Assembly: GCF_014117445.1 (NCBI RefSeq)
Contig: NZ_CP059851.1
Location: 1,178,001-1,242,000 of the forward strand
DNA: 64,000 bases
DNA from: Sandaracinobacteroides saxicola
GTDB taxonomy: Bacteria; Pseudomonadota; Alphaproteobacteria; Sphingomonadales; Sphingomonadaceae
Direction of reading: 5' to 3'
Below are positions 8,751-18,726 of the stretch, one piece after another. Position numbers and translations under genes: made by a program. The notes under the pieces are model-generated. The model was not told the DNA's origin, ran no database searches, and saw only the letters and a program-made list of their open reading frames with translations. The stretch's first letter is position 1; the number at the start of each line of letters is the position of its first letter.

Positions 8751-9907
8751 CAGGCGGTTTCGGCGAACAGCTCCCGGCCGATCAGGAAGCGGCGGATTTC
8801 GGACGTGCCGGCGCCGATCTCGTAGAGCTTGGCGTCGCGCAGCAGGCGCCCGGTGGGGTAATCATTGATATAGCCATTGCCGCCGAGCGCCTGGATCGAT
8901 TCGAGGGCCATCCAGGTGGCGCGCTCCGCGCTGTACAGGATGGCGCCGGCGGCGTCCTTGCGGGCGGTCTCCCCCCGGTCGCAGGCCTGGGCCACGGCAT
9001 AGACATAGGCGCGGGCGGTGGAGTGGGCGACATACATGTCGGCGAGCTTGCCCTGCATCAGCTGGAACTCGCCGATCGGCTGGCCGAACTGCTTGCGGTC
9101 ATGGACATAGGGGACGACGACATCGAGGCAGGCGGCCATGATGCCCAGCGGGCCGCCGCAGAGCACAACGCGTTCATAGTCGAGCCCGGACATCAGTACC
9201 TGGACGCCGCGGCCTTCCTCGCCCAGCACATTGCCGAACGGCACCTCGACATCCTCGAAGATCAGCTCGCAAGTGTCGCTGCCGCGCATGCCCAGCTTGT
9301 CGAGCTTCTGCGCGGTGCTGAACCCGGCCATGCCCTTTTCGATCAGGAAGGCGGTGATGCCGCGTGAGCCGGCGTCGGGGTCGGTCTTGCCATAGACGAC
9401 GAGCGTGTCGGCGTGCGGGCCGTTGGTGATCCAGAACTTGTTGCCGTTGAGGATGTAGCGATCGTTGCGCTTTTCGGCGCGCAGCCGCATCGAGACGACG
9501 TCCGAGCCGCTGCCGGGTTCGGACATGGCGAGGCTGCCGACATGCTCGCCGCTGATGAGTTTAGGGAGGGTGCGGGCTTTCTGCTCCGCGGTGCCCCAGC
9601 GGGCGATCTGGTTGATGCACAGGTTGGAATGGGCGCCATAGGACAGCGCAACCGACGCGGAGGCGCGGCTGATTTCCTCGACGGCGATGACATGGGCGAG
9701 ATAACCGAGGCCGGCGCCGCCGTCGGCCTCGGCGACGGTGATGCCATGGAGGCCGAGCGCGCCGAGTTTCGGCCACAGGTCGCGCGGGAAGCTGTTGGTG
9801 GCGTCGATCTCCGCGGCGCGCGGGGCGATCTCGGCGGCGGCGAAGGCGCGGACGCTGTCGCGCAGCATGGTCAGCTCTTCGCCATGGTCGAACTGGAGCG
9901 TTTGCAT
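8750..9907 (-). CDS. ivd: Isovaleryl-CoA dehydrogenase
   Basis: This FAD enzyme oxidises isovaleryl-CoA to 3-methylcrotonyl-CoA in leucine breakdown and passes electrons to ETF. The 385-residue protein has the acyl-CoA dehydrogenase signatures [10 protein letters not shown] and [20 protein letters not shown], and QALGGNGYI near the C terminus. The catalytic Glu sits at residue 245 in GLDYERVVL, the position typical of isovaleryl-CoA dehydrogenases rather than the C-terminal position used by most acyl-CoA dehydrogenases. The gene overlaps the mccA stop upstream and mobA downstream. Confidence 0.93.
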   Translation of the reverse strand: MQTLQFDHGEELTMLRDSVRAFAAAEIAPRAAEIDATNSFPRDLWPKLGALGLHGITVAEADGGAGLGYLAHVIAVEEISRASASVALSYGAHSNLCINQIARWGTAEQKARTLPKLISGEHVGSLAMSEPGSGSDVVSMRLRAEKRNDRYILNGNKFWITNGPHADTLVVYGKTDPDAGSRGITAFLIEKGMAGFSTAQKLDKLGMRGSDTCELIFEDVEVPFGNVLGEEGRGVQVLMSGLDYERVVLCGGPLGIMAACLDVVVPYVHDRKQFGQPIGEFQLMQGKLADMYVAHSTARAYVYAVAQACDRGETARKDAAGAILYSAERATWMALESIQALGGNGYINDYPTGRLLRDAKLYEIGAGTSEIRRFLIGRELFAETA

Positions 9908-11883
9908 CAGGCGGCTTTCTCGATGGTGATGAGCAGCGTGCCCTCGCTGACCTGGGCATTCACGCTGGCGGTAAGGGCGGCGACGGTGCCGTCGAAGGGA
10001 GCGGTCAGCCGGTGTTCCATCTTCATGGCTTCGAGGACCAGAAGCCGGTCGCCGGCCTGGACCCGGTCTCCGGCGGCGACGTGGAGGCTGAGCACGCGGC
10101 CCGGCATGGGGGCGAGGATGCAGCCGTCGGCGGGGCCGGCGGCGGCCTTTCGCGGTGCGGTGCGGTTGAAGCGATGGGTGACGCCGGCGAGGCGGATTTC
10201 GATGTGGCCGGGGTGGAGCAGGACGATGGCGCCAAGCGGCTGCCCATCGACGAGCGCGTCGACGCGGTTGCCGGCGCGGGCGCGGATGATGACATGGTGG
10301 GCGGTGGTCTGGCCATGGATGGTCCAGCCCTCGCCGGTCGTCTCGGCGATGGTGTGGATGCGGCCACCGTCCACCGTGAACAGGTCGGCGAAGGCCCGGC
10401 GGGGCAGGTTGAGGCGGAAGCCGGCGTGGCGGGCGAAGGGGCCGGCGCCGGGGCTGGTTTCGGCGGCGAGCAGCGCGGCGGCGATGGCGACGAGGCGCTC
10501 GTCGGGTTCGGGTCGGGCAAGCAGGCCGTCGAGGTGCCGGCCGATGAAGCCGGTGTCGATGTCGCCGGCGCGGAAGTCCGCATGGTCGGCAAGGCGCGCG
10601 AGGAAGCCGCGGTTGGTGGTGACGCCTTCGACGATGGTGGCGTCGAGCGCGGCGACCAGATTGTCGATCGCGGCTGCGCGGGTGGGGCCGTGGCCGATGA
10701 CCTTGGCGATCATCGGATCATAGAAGGGCGTGACCTCGCCGCCTTCTTCGACGCCGGCATCGATGCGGATGCCGGGGCCGGTCGGAAAGCGCAGCGTTTG
10801 CAGCTTGCCGATGGCGGGCAGGAAGCCCGTGTCGGGGTTTTCGGCGTAGAGGCGGGCTTCGACGGCGTGGTCGCTGGCTTCGAGGCCTGTCTGCGACAGC
10901 GGCAGCATTTCGCCACGCGCGATGCGCAACTGCCATTCGACCAGGTCCTGCCCGGTGATCAGCTCGGTGACGGGATGTTCGACCTGGAGGCGGGTGTTCA
11001 TTTCCATGAAGTAGAATTTCGGGTCGCCGGCTTCGTCCAGGTCGTCGCAATCGAGGATGAATTCGATGGTGCCCGCGCCTTCATAGGCGATCGCCATGCC
11101 GGCGGTGACGGCGGCGATGCCCAATGTTTCGCGCAGCCGGTCGGAAAGGCCGGGGGCGGGGGCTTCCTCCAGCACCTTCTGGTGGCGGCGTTGCAGACTG
11201 CAATCGCGCTCGAACAGGTGGACGACATTGCCGTGGCGGTCGCCGAAAATCTGCACCTCGACATGGCGGGGGCGGGTGATGAGCTTTTCCAGCAGCACAT
11301 GGTCGTTGCCGAAGGAGGCCTGCGCCTCGCGCTTGGCGGACAGCAGTGCCTCGGTGAACTCGGCCTTGCCCTGGACGGCGCGCATCCCCTTGCCGCCGCC
11401 GCCGGCGACCGCCTTGATAAGGAGCGGATAGCCGACCATCGCGGCGGCGCGCTCGAGGCGGGGCAGCGACTGGTCGGCGCCCTGATAGCCGGGGGTGATC
11501 GGCACGCCGGCGCCTTTCATCTTCGCCTTGGCGGTGTCCTTCAGGCCCATGACGCGGATCGCCTCGCCCGAGGGGCCGACGAAGATCAGGCCGGCACCGC
11601 GCACGGCGTCGGCGAAATCGGCGTTTTCGGAGAGGAAGCCATAGCCGGGGTGGATGGCATCGGCACCGGTTGCGCGGGCGGCGGCGATGATCTTTTCGGC
11701 GACGAGGTAGCTGTCGCGCGCCGGCGCGGGGCCGATGGCGATCGCCTCGTCGGCGAGCCGGACGTGGGGCGCGGTGCCATCGGCGTCGCTGTGGACGGCG
11801 ACCGTGGCAATGCCCATGGCGCGAGCGGTGCGGATGATGCGGCAGGCAATTTCGCCGCGGTTGGCGATCAGGAGCTTATGCAT
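9907..11883 (-). CDS. mccA: 3-methylcrotonyl-CoA carboxylase, biotin-containing alpha subunit
   Basis: The alpha subunit (liuD/atuF type) carboxylates its own biotin with bicarbonate and ATP. The 658-residue protein begins [18 protein letters not shown], carries the Gly-rich ATP-grasp loop [12 protein letters not shown], and has [14 protein letters not shown] of the biotin carboxylase active site. It ends in a biotinyl domain with biotin-Lys621 in EAMKMEH. It lies directly upstream of ivd, but its sister subunit gene mccB is separated from it by liuC and by an oppositely oriented vapBC pair, so mccA needs its own promoter in the 62-base gap before vapB. Confidence 0.95.
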   Translation of the reverse strand: MHKLLIANRGEIACRIIRTARAMGIATVAVHSDADGTAPHVRLADEAIAIGPAPARDSYLVAEKIIAAARATGADAIHPGYGFLSENADFADAVRGAGLIFVGPSGEAIRVMGLKDTAKAKMKGAGVPITPGYQGADQSLPRLERAAAMVGYPLLIKAVAGGGGKGMRAVQGKAEFTEALLSAKREAQASFGNDHVLLEKLITRPRHVEVQIFGDRHGNVVHLFERDCSLQRRHQKVLEEAPAPGLSDRLRETLGIAAVTAGMAIAYEGAGTIEFILDCDDLDEAGDPKFYFMEMNTRLQVEHPVTELITGQDLVEWQLRIARGEMLPLSQTGLEASDHAVEARLYAENPDTGFLPAIGKLQTLRFPTGPGIRIDAGVEEGGEVTPFYDPMIAKVIGHGPTRAAAIDNLVAALDATIVEGVTTNRGFLARLADHADFRAGDIDTGFIGRHLDGLLARPEPDERLVAIAAALLAAETSPGAGPFARHAGFRLNLPRRAFADLFTVDGGRIHTIAETTGEGWTIHGQTTAHHVIIRARAGNRVDALVDGQPLGAIVLLHPGHIEIRLAGVTHRFNRTAPRKAAAGPADGCILAPMPGRVLSLHVAAGDRVQAGDRLLVLEAMKMEHRLTAPFDGTVAALTASVNAQVSEGTLLITIEKAA

Positions 11884-11945
11884 GGGGGCGGGGTAGCGGC
11901 TGGCGGCGGGATGCGCTATGTGTAGGGAAATGGTGGAGCATACAC

Positions 11946-12170
11946 ATGCGGACGAATATCGAGATCGATGACACGCTCATGAAAGCGGCAATGGTGGCGA
12001 GCGGGGCCAAAACCAAGCGCGCGGCGGTTGAGGCCGGCCTTAAGCGGCTGATCGACGACCAGGATCGCGCCGAGACGCTCCGCCTGTTCGATTCGCTGAA
12101 AGGGATCGGCTGGGATGGCGATCTGGATGAGATGCGGACGTCCAAGTATCTGGACTGGGATGCGCGTTGA
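11946..12170 (+). CDS. vapB: VapB-type antitoxin
   Basis: This 74-residue protein starts RTNIEIDDTLMKAAMVASGA followed by TKRAAVEAGLKRLI, the ribbon-helix-helix DNA-binding pattern of VapB antitoxins. The C-terminal part (WDGDLDEMRTSKYLDWD), rich in Asp and Trp, would wrap into the toxin active site. It is read against the surrounding leucine degradation genes and overlaps vapC by four bases. Antitoxins of this type usually repress their own promoter, which here would lie in the 62-base gap shared with mccA. Confidence 0.9.
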   Translation: MRTNIEIDDTLMKAAMVASGAKTKRAAVEAGLKRLIDDQDRAETLRLFDSLKGIGWDGDLDEMRTSKYLDWDAR

Positions 12171-12562
12171 TCGTTGCGGACGCGAGCGTCTGGATTGACT
12201 ATCTGCGGGGTGTCGACACGGCCGAGGTCGGACGACTCCGTCCCCTGATGCATCGGGATGGCCTGGCGATCTGTGATCTGACCTTGACCGAGGTCTTGCA
12301 GGGCATCCGGTCGCTTGGTGGACGCCAACGCTATCTTGCCACTGTGCGGCGGTTTCCGCTGATTTCGACCGTTGGCAGACTCGTCGCTGTGCAGTCTGCC
12401 GAACATTACAACCAACTTCGCGCGCGCGGCATTACTGTCCGCAAGACCATCGATTGCCTGATCGCGACGCGCTGCATATTGGACGGGCATGCGTTGTTGT
12501 TCAGCGACCGGGATTTCCAGCCCTTTGTCGAGCATCTGGGATTGCGCAGTGCGATGAGCTGA
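12167..12562 (+). CDS. vapC: VapC-type PIN-domain ribonuclease toxin
   Basis: VapC toxins cleave RNA, often tRNA, and are held inactive by VapB. The 131-residue protein has the PIN-domain acidic residues Asp5 (VADASVWIDYLRG), Glu42 (LTLTEVLQG), Asp96 (TIDCLIA) and Asp114 (LFSDRDF), so the active site looks intact. It starts with TTG at 12167, overlapping the vapB stop, which suggests translation coupled to the antitoxin. The stop lies two bases from the end of liuC, read convergently. Confidence 0.92.
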   Translation: MIVADASVWIDYLRGVDTAEVGRLRPLMHRDGLAICDLTLTEVLQGIRSLGGRQRYLATVRRFPLISTVGRLVAVQSAEHYNQLRARGITVRKTIDCLIATRCILDGHALLFSDRDFQPFVEHLGLRSAMS

Positions 12563-12564
12563 CA

Positions 12565-13347
12565 TCAACGTGCCCAGTCGGGCTTGCGCTTGTGGAGGAA
12601 GGCGGAAAGTCCTTCCCTGCCTTCGGCGCTGACGCGGCGGGCGGCGATGCGGGCGGCGCTGTCGGCGCGCAGCTCGTCGGTGATGGGCTGGTGCGCGAAG
12701 TCGCGGATCAGTGCCTTGGCGTCGGCGACCGCACCGGGGGCGCATTGCAGCAAGGTGGCGATCCAGCCTTCGATGGTGGCGCGCGCCTCGCCATCGCCCT
12801 CGGCGACGGCGTTGACCAGGCCCATGGCGAGCGCATCGGCGGCGCCGAACCGCTCGCCGGTGAGGAACCAGCGGCGCGCCGCCCGCGGCCCGATGGCGCG
12901 CAGCACGAAGGGACTGATGGTGGCGGGCGTCAGGCCGAGCCGCACCTCGCTCAGCGCGAATTTGGCGGTGCCGACGGCGACCGCCATATCGGCGCACGCC
13001 ACCAGACCCACGCCGCCGCCGAAGACATTGCCGTGCGCCACGGCGATCACCGGTTTCGGGCAGGCATCGATGGTGGCAAACAGGGTGGAGAGCAGCAGGG
13101 CATCGCTGCGGTTGTGCGCCTCGCTCCAGTCCGCGGCGCGCTTCATCCAGGCTACGTCAGCGCCGGCGCACAGGCTGGGGCCGTTCCCCTGGAGCACGAC
13201 CGCGCGGACATGGGCATGGCTGCCGGCGTCCCGGAAGGCATCGGTCAGTTCCTCGATCAGGACCTCGTCGAAAGCGTTGTGCACGTCGGGCCGGTCGAGG
13301 GTGACATGCGCGATGCCGCGGGCGTCGTGCTGGTAGAGGAGGGTCAT
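12565..13347 (-). CDS. Enoyl-CoA hydratase family, probable methylglutaconyl-CoA hydratase
   Basis: In this context the enzyme would hydrate 3-methylglutaconyl-CoA to HMG-CoA, the step after MccAB. The 260-residue crotonase-fold protein has the oxyanion-hole segments SLCAGADVAW and GNVFGGGVGL and the general-base Glu134 in ALSEVRLGLTPA. The first catalytic Glu of classical crotonases is Gly in GGGVG, so a different mechanism or substrate should be kept in mind. I chose the ATG at 13347, four bases after the mccB stop; the longer upstream frame is antisense-like filler inside mccB. Probable liuC orthologue. Confidence 0.85.
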   Translation of the reverse strand: MTLLYQHDARGIAHVTLDRPDVHNAFDEVLIEELTDAFRDAGSHAHVRAVVLQGNGPSLCAGADVAWMKRAADWSEAHNRSDALLLSTLFATIDACPKPVIAVAHGNVFGGGVGLVACADMAVAVGTAKFALSEVRLGLTPATISPFVLRAIGPRAARRWFLTGERFGAADALAMGLVNAVAEGDGEARATIEGWIATLLQCAPGAVADAKALIRDFAHQPITDELRADSAARIAARRVSAEGREGLSAFLHKRKPDWAR

Positions 13348-13351
13348 CGCA

Positions 13352-14935
13352 TCACATCCTGAACGTGCCGAAGCGGGTTTCCGGGATGGGCGCTTGCAAG
13401 CTGGCGGCCAGGCTGAGGGCGACGACGGCGCGGGTATCCTCGGGCGCGATGATGCCGTCATCCCACAGGCGGGCGCTGGCATAATAGGGGTTGCCTTGCG
13501 CCTCATATTGGGCGCGGATGGGGGCCTTGAAGGCTTCTTCCTCGGCCTTGCCGGCGAAGCCGCCGCTTTTCACCGTGGCCAGCACGCTCGCGGCCTGTTC
13601 GCCGCCCATCACGCTGATGCGGGCATTGGGCCACATCCACAGGAAGCGCGGGGAGTAGGCGCGGCCGCACATGCCATAGTTGCCGGCGCCGAAGCTGCCG
13701 CCGATCACCACGGTGATCTTGGGCACGGCGGCGCAGGCGACGGCAGTGACCAACTTCGCGCCATGCTTGGCGATGCCTTCGTTTTCGTAAGCGCGGCCGA
13801 CCATGAAGCCGCTGATATTCTGCAGGAACAGCAGCGGGATGCCGCGCGCGCAGGCGAGCTGGATGAAATGCGCGCCCTTCTGCGCACTCTCCGAAAACAG
13901 GATGCCGTTGTTGGCGAGGATGGCGACCGGCATCCCCTCGATATGGGCGAAGCCGCAGACGAGGGTGGCACCATAGAGCGGCTTGAACGCCTCGAAGGCG
14001 CTGTCGTCCACGATGCGGGCGATGATCTCGTGCACATCCACCGGATGGCGGGTGTCGACCGGCACCAAGGCGTGCAGATCGAGCGGGTCAAAGCGGGGCG
14101 GGCGCGGGCCTTCGACGGGCTCTGGTTGAGCGGGCTTGGGAAGGGTGGCGATGGCGGCGCGGGCGAGGCGCAGCGCGTCGGCATCGTCCTCCGCCAGATG
14201 GTCGACCACGCCGGACAGCCGGGCATGGACATCGCCGCCGCCAAGGTCTTCTGCGCTGACCTCCTCGCCGGTCGCGGCCTTCACCAGCGGCGGACCGCCC
14301 AGGAAGATGGTGCCCTGGTTGCGCACGATGATCGATTGATCGGCCATCGCGGGCACATAGGCCCCGCCGGCGGTGCAACTGCCCATCACCGCGGCGATCT
14401 GCGCGATGCCGCGCGCGGATAGGGTCGCCTGGTTGAAGAAGATGCGGCCGAAATGGTCGCGATCCGGAAACACCTCGTCCTGTCGCGGCAGGTTGGCGCC
14501 GCCGCTGTCCACCAGATAGATGCAGGGCAGCGCGTTCTGCGCGGCGATTTCCTGCGCGCGCAGATGCTTCTTCACGGTGAGCGGGTAATAGCTGCCGCCC
14601 TTCACCGTCGCGTCGTTGGCGACGATCATGCACAGCCGCCCTTCGACCTGGCCGACACCGGCGATCAGCCCGGCGGCGGGGACCTCCTCGTCATAGACTT
14701 GCGTAGCGGCGAACTGGCCGATCTCCAGGAAGGCGCTGCCGGGATCGAGCAGCCGCTCGACGCGCTCGCGGGGCAGCAGCTTGCCGCGCGCCTCGTGGCG
14801 GTTGCGGGCATTTTCAGGGCCTCCAAGGGCGATTTGTGCCGCTTTCGCGCGCAGATCGCCCACCAGGGCGGCCATGGCGCTGCGATTTGCCGCCGATTCA
14901 CTGTCGTTGCTCAGCGGGTTGCCGATCTGGGTCAT
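13352..14935 (-). CDS. mccB: 3-methylcrotonyl-CoA carboxylase, beta (carboxyltransferase) subunit
   Basis: The beta subunit (liuB/atuC type) moves CO2 from biotin to 3-methylcrotonyl-CoA. The 527-residue protein has the two crotonase-like halves: the N-terminal half with [20 protein letters not shown] and [14 protein letters not shown], and the C-terminal half with [20 protein letters not shown]. Residues 271-276 in the linker read PEPVEG, the translation of a dispersed genomic repeat, so a repeat has been accepted in frame here. It is the first gene of the leucine degradation run and is followed at four bases by the hydratase. Confidence 0.95.
   Translation of the reverse strand: MTQIGNPLSNDSESAANRSAMAALVGDLRAKAAQIALGGPENARNRHEARGKLLPRERVERLLDPGSAFLEIGQFAATQVYDEEVPAAGLIAGVGQVEGRLCMIVANDATVKGGSYYPLTVKKHLRAQEIAAQNALPCIYLVDSGGANLPRQDEVFPDRDHFGRIFFNQATLSARGIAQIAAVMGSCTAGGAYVPAMADQSIIVRNQGTIFLGGPPLVKAATGEEVSAEDLGGGDVHARLSGVVDHLAEDDADALRLARAAIATLPKPAQPEPVEGPRPPRFDPLDLHALVPVDTRHPVDVHEIIARIVDDSAFEAFKPLYGATLVCGFAHIEGMPVAILANNGILFSESAQKGAHFIQLACARGIPLLFLQNISGFMVGRAYENEGIAKHGAKLVTAVACAAVPKITVVIGGSFGAGNYGMCGRAYSPRFLWMWPNARISVMGGEQAASVLATVKSGGFAGKAEEEAFKAPIRAQYEAQGNPYYASARLWDDGIIAPEDTRAVVALSLAASLQAPIPETRFGTFRM
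14108..14125 (-). repeat. Intragenic copy of dispersed GTCGAAGG-type repeat
   Basis: On the minus strand CCAGAGCCCGTCGAAGGC encodes PEPVEG in the mccB interdomain linker. A related sequence, CAGCCTGTCGAAGCGC, lies in the repeat mosaic at 62692-62708. From memory, CCTGAGCCTGTCGAAGG-like units are scattered through many sphingomonad genomes; that match is recall, not a search. Confidence 0.5.
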
Positions 14936-14975
14936 CCCCTTGCTCTAACCCTGTTCGGGCGTGGGGGGAAGCGGG

Positions 14976-15860
14976 CTAGCCGGCCAGCGCAGGGCTGCAA
15001 TCCAGCACGCCATTGGCCAACAGGGTGTTGGACTGAACGACACCGTCGAGCCGAAAGCTGGACCCCGCGCCCTGCGGTCCGCCGAGGTCGGCGACGGCGA
15101 TGGCCGGTGGTGATGGCAGCAGCGGCACGGGGCACGGGCCATGGCCCTGCTGCAGCCAGGTCCAGTTCCCCGCTGGGTCGGCGCCGACGATGCCGAACCA
15201 GGGTTCCTGCGCGCTGCTGACGCCGAGCTGCGTCTGCATCCGCGCCAGGCCGGTGATGACGAGTTGGCCCGCCGCGGTCCAGCCGGCGGTGCTGAGGCTC
15301 GATTCATTGTCGTCGAAGAAGGTGGCGGCGGCGATGGTGCGTTCGGCGGCGGGGTTGCTCTGCTGCTCGAACGCCCAATTCTCGTCCCACCATGCCTGTT
15401 CGGCGAGCAGCCATGCCGGCGCGCCGGGGTCGGTGGACAGCAGGGAGGTGGTCGGAAAGCTGACGTCGGTGCGGGAGAACAGCGCGGCACCGTCGCTGAC
15501 CCGATAGAGGGTGACCCGCTCGTCGAAGCCGCCGGCGAAATATTCGACGCTGTCGTGACGGATCAGCGAGCGGTCCGGGGAGAAACCCAGGCCACGACCG
15601 ACATGGGCATTCCCATCGAGGCCGGTCTGGGCAATGACCGCGCCCCCGGCGAGCCGACGGTCGGGGAGCGTCGGCACCGCGGCGACGATGAAGCGCCACA
15701 GCTTCCCGTCCGCCGTGACAATGGCGACAGTGCCCGCGGGGCGCAGCAGCAGGGGAGGGCGCCGGCGACGCAGCCAGGCGGCAAGGCCGATGGCGGCCAG
15801 CGCGGCCGCCAGCGCGGCGGCGGGCGAACGCAGGACGGACAAAGGTGGGGGCAGGGCCAT
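14976..15860 (-). CDS. Unknown protein with one N-terminal membrane anchor
   Basis: I do not recognise a family. The predicted 294-residue product has one hydrophobic segment at about residues 10-28 ([17 protein letters not shown]) followed by Arg residues. After it comes a region with repeating short motifs of beta character ([54 protein letters not shown]), which resembles irregular beta-propeller-like sequence. The likely layout is a membrane anchor with a large soluble domain, but the topology is not certain. The start is taken at ATG 15860; an ATG 36 bases upstream is possible. The opposite strand also holds a long open frame, but its composition is that of an antisense shadow. Confidence 0.7.
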   Translation of the reverse strand: MALPPPLSVLRSPAAALAAALAAIGLAAWLRRRRPPLLLRPAGTVAIVTADGKLWRFIVAAVPTLPDRRLAGGAVIAQTGLDGNAHVGRGLGFSPDRSLIRHDSVEYFAGGFDERVTLYRVSDGAALFSRTDVSFPTTSLLSTDPGAPAWLLAEQAWWDENWAFEQQSNPAAERTIAAATFFDDNESSLSTAGWTAAGQLVITGLARMQTQLGVSSAQEPWFGIVGADPAGNWTWLQQGHGPCPVPLLPSPPAIAVADLGGPQGAGSSFRLDGVVQSNTLLANGVLDCSPALAG

Positions 15861-15969
15861 GGGCAAGAGGATGCCGCATGCCGTGCTGCTTGCCAAGCGG
15901 AAGCTCCGCCGCTATGGGGCGCGACTTTCCCGGCTGGTCGGAAACCAGCCAAACAAAGGAATCGCGATC

Positions 15970-16203
15970 ATGAAGGCAGGCATCCACCCCGATTATCACA
16001 CCATCAAGGTGCAGATGACCGATGGCACGGTTTACGAAACCCGCAGCACCTGGGGCAAGGAAGGCGACCTGATGCTGCTGGACATCGATCCTCTGGCGCA
16101 CCCCGCCTGGACCGGCAGCGGCGGGCGCATGCTCGACACCGCCGGCAAGGTGGCGAAGTTCAACAAGAAGTTCGCCGGCCTGGGCGGTCTCGGCAAGAAG
16201 TAA
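15970..16203 (+). CDS. rpmE: 50S ribosomal protein bL31
   Basis: The 77-residue protein carries the bL31 pattern [19 protein letters not shown] and [13 protein letters not shown] and ends in a basic tail. It lacks the CxxC pairs of the zinc-binding form, so it is the C-minus version that does not serve as a zinc store. The ATG at 15970 follows AAGGAATCGCGATC, which holds a purine-rich ribosome binding site. A GC-rich hairpin (16209-16227) follows the stop but has no T-run. Confidence 0.96.
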   Translation: MKAGIHPDYHTIKVQMTDGTVYETRSTWGKEGDLMLLDIDPLAHPAWTGSGGRMLDTAGKVAKFNKKFAGLGGLGKK

Positions 16204-16294
16204 GCCGGCGCGGGCCATGCGCCCGCGTCAATCCGACATTTGACGGCTACGCCCTATTGAGTCACTCTTGCGCCAACCGCAGGAGTGGTCAGCC

Positions 16295-17698
16295 GTGGAA
16301 TGGGACGCGCTCATCCTCGCCCGCATCCAGTTTGCCTGGACGGTGGCGTTTCACATCATCTTCCCCAGCTTCACCATCGGGCTTGCCAGCTATCTCGCCG
16401 TGCTGGAAGGCAGCTGGCTGGTCACCAAGAACCCGGCGTTCCGCAACCTCTATCTCTTCTGGCTGAAGATCTTCGCCATCGCGTTCGGCATGGGCGTCGT
16501 CTCCGGCGTGGTCATGTCCTATCAGTTCGGCACCAACTGGAGCGGCTTTGCCGACAAGGGGGGCAGCGTGATCGGGCCGCTGCTCGGCTATGAAGTGCTG
16601 ACCGCCTTCTTCCTGGAGGCGTCCTTCCTGGGCATCATGCTGTTCGGCTGGAAACGCGTGGGGCCGACGCTGCATTTCGTCGCCACCTGCGCGGTCGCCG
16701 TCGGCACGCTGTTCTCGGCCTTCTGGATCATCGCGGCGAACAGCTGGATGCAGACGCCCGTGGGCTTCGCCTGGGACGGACCGCGGATGGTGGCGACCAA
16801 TTATTGGGCGGTGATCTTCAACCCATCGATGCCGGTGCGGCTCGCCCATATGGTGCTGGCGGCCTATCTCACGACCGGGCTGTTCGTGCTGGCGACGGCG
16901 GCCTGGCTGAAGCTGCGCGGCAGGATCAATGCCGAAACGCGCATCATGCAGCGCATGGCGATCGCGCTGGTGGCCGTGCTGGCGCCGTTGCAGCTGATCG
17001 CCGGGCATGAGTCGGGGAAGGTGGCGCACGCGCATCAGCCCGCGAAAGTGATGGCGATGGAGGGCTGGTACGAGACCGCACGCCAGCCAGCGATCCTGCT
17101 CGGCTGGCCGGACCCGGTGCGGCAGACCACCGATGTCTGGCTGGCGCTGCCCGACGGCATCGGCAGCTGGGTGGTGACAGGGGACGCCGACGCCGTGCTG
17201 CCCGGCTTGAAGACGGTGGCGCCGGCGGATCGCCCGCCCGTGGGCATCGTGTTCTGGTCTTTCCGGGTGATGGTGGGGCTGGGCATCGCGATGATCGGGC
17301 TGGGCCTGCTGGGCGCGCTTTTGTGGGCGACCGGCCGGCTGGACAATGCCCGGGCCTTCCACTGGCTGGCGGTGCCGATGGGGGCCTCGGGATTCGTCGC
17401 GGTCGTGGCCGGCTGGTTCGCGGCGGAGGTCGGCCGGCAGCCCTGGGTGGTTTACGGCGTGGTGCGCACGGCCGATGCTGTGTCGCCGGTCTCGGTCGGC
17501 GCGGTCGCGTCCTCGCTGATCGCTTTCCTGATCGTCTATGCCATCGTGTTCGCCGCTGGCGTCTGGTATATTTTCCGGTTGGCGGACAAGGGGCCGGAAG
17601 TCGGCGAAACGGCGCCGACGCCGCCGAACGAGGCGCCGGGGAGCGCGCTTGCCATGGTGACCGAAACCGCGCCCGAGACGGCGGGAGCGACGGCATGA
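16295..17698 (+). CDS. cioA: Cytochrome bd-type (cyanide-insensitive) ubiquinol oxidase subunit I
   Basis: Subunit I carries haems b558, b595 and d and the quinol site of a bd oxidase that reduces oxygen without proton pumping. The 467-residue protein begins WDALILARIQFAWTVAFHII, with the His ligand near the start of helix I, and has QPAKVMAMEGWYET in the periplasmic Q-loop. The short Q-loop and overall sequence fit the CIO branch of the family. I place the start at GTG 16295 because AGGAG lies nine bases upstream; a TTG at 16268 has no such site. The stop overlaps the cioB ATG. Confidence 0.93.
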   Translation: MEWDALILARIQFAWTVAFHIIFPSFTIGLASYLAVLEGSWLVTKNPAFRNLYLFWLKIFAIAFGMGVVSGVVMSYQFGTNWSGFADKGGSVIGPLLGYEVLTAFFLEASFLGIMLFGWKRVGPTLHFVATCAVAVGTLFSAFWIIAANSWMQTPVGFAWDGPRMVATNYWAVIFNPSMPVRLAHMVLAAYLTTGLFVLATAAWLKLRGRINAETRIMQRMAIALVAVLAPLQLIAGHESGKVAHAHQPAKVMAMEGWYETARQPAILLGWPDPVRQTTDVWLALPDGIGSWVVTGDADAVLPGLKTVAPADRPPVGIVFWSFRVMVGLGIAMIGLGLLGALLWATGRLDNARAFHWLAVPMGASGFVAVVAGWFAAEVGRQPWVVYGVVRTADAVSPVSVGAVASSLIAFLIVYAIVFAAGVWYIFRLADKGPEVGETAPTPPNEAPGSALAMVTETAPETAGATA

Positions 17699-18726
17699 GC
17701 GGCCTTGACCTGCCGCTGATCTGGGCCGTCATCATCGGCACCGCGGTGGTGCTTTATGTGCTGTTGGACGGCTTCGACCTGGGCGTCGGCATCCTGTTTC
17801 CCTTCGCCCGCACCCGTGCGGAACAGGATGTGATGACCGCCAGCATCGCGCCGGTGTGGGACGGCAACGAGACCTGGCTGGTGCTTGGCGGCGGCGGGCT
17901 GTTCGCGGCCTTTCCGCTGGCCTATGCGCTGGTGATGCCGGCGATGTATCTGCCGGTCATCCTGATGCTGCTGGCGCTGATCTTCCGCGGGGTGGCGTTC
18001 GAGTTCCGCGCCAAGGCCCAGGGCCGCGACCATCGGGTGTGGAGCGCGGCCTTTTCCGGCGGGTCGATGCTGGCGGCGGCATCACAGGGGCTGGTGCTGG
18101 GCGGGTTCCTGAAGGGCATCGCGGTGGAGGGCCGGGCCTTTGCCGGCGGCACCTGGGACTGGCTCTCCCCGTTCAGCCTGCTGGTCGCCGCCAGCCTGGT
18201 CGCGGGCTATGCGCTGCTGGGGGCCTGCTGGCTGATCATCAAGGCGGAAGGGGAATTGCTGGCCCATGCCCGGCGCTGGGCGCAGGCGCTGGCGCCGACC
18301 GTCGCGATGGCAATGGGCGCGGTCAGCCTGGCGACCCTGTCGCTCAGCCCGGACATCGTCGCGCGCTGGGGCGTGACCATGCGCGCCGTCGACTGGCCGA
18401 TGTTCCTGCCGGTGGCGCCGGCACCGCTCATTGCGCTGCTGGCGCTGCTCTATGTCTGGCGCCGCTCGGGGGAGGAGGGCAGCCTTTACGGCCCCTATCT
18501 TGCCGCCTGCGTCGCCTTCCTGGCGGCGTTCGCCGGCCTTGCCATCAGCATCTTTCCCTATGCGGTGCCGTTCAGCGTGACGATCTGGCAGGCGGCCGCC
18601 GCCGACAATGCGCTGGCGCTGATGCTGGTGGGGGTGGCAGTGATGCTGCCGGTGATCCTGGGCTATACCGGCTATGTCTATTGGGTGTTCCGCGGCAAGG
18701 TGCGGGTGGGCGATGCCTATCATTGA
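17695..18726 (+). CDS. cioB: Cytochrome bd-type ubiquinol oxidase subunit II
   Basis: Subunit II completes the bd oxidase core with subunit I. The 343-residue protein has about nine membrane segments and the family blocks LLDGFDLGVGILFPF, APVWDGNETWLVLGGGGLFA and FRGVAFEFR. The ATG shares bases with the cioA stop (ATGA), and the 3' end overlaps a small third subunit gene in another frame. I see no FNR-like TTGAT-N4-ATCAA palindrome before the operon. Confidence 0.94.
   Translation: MSGLDLPLIWAVIIGTAVVLYVLLDGFDLGVGILFPFARTRAEQDVMTASIAPVWDGNETWLVLGGGGLFAAFPLAYALVMPAMYLPVILMLLALIFRGVAFEFRAKAQGRDHRVWSAAFSGGSMLAAASQGLVLGGFLKGIAVEGRAFAGGTWDWLSPFSLLVAASLVAGYALLGACWLIIKAEGELLAHARRWAQALAPTVAMAMGAVSLATLSLSPDIVARWGVTMRAVDWPMFLPVAPAPLIALLALLYVWRRSGEEGSLYGPYLAACVAFLAAFAGLAISIFPYAVPFSVTIWQAAAADNALALMLVGVAVMLPVILGYTGYVYWVFRGKVRVGDAYH

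Noticed and set aside
10012-11925. Long + strand frame opposite mccA
   Set aside because: Gly/Asp/Ala-rich sequence without motifs, antisense to a clear biotin carboxylase.
16228-16294. FNR-type site before cioA
   Set aside because: The sequence has only half-like TTGA elements and no TTGAT-N4-ATCAA palindrome.
15141-16466. Long + strand frame crossing rpmE and the start of cioA
   Set aside because: It overlaps two certain genes in the wrong frame and has shadow composition; the minus-strand protein at 14976-15860 is the better reading.
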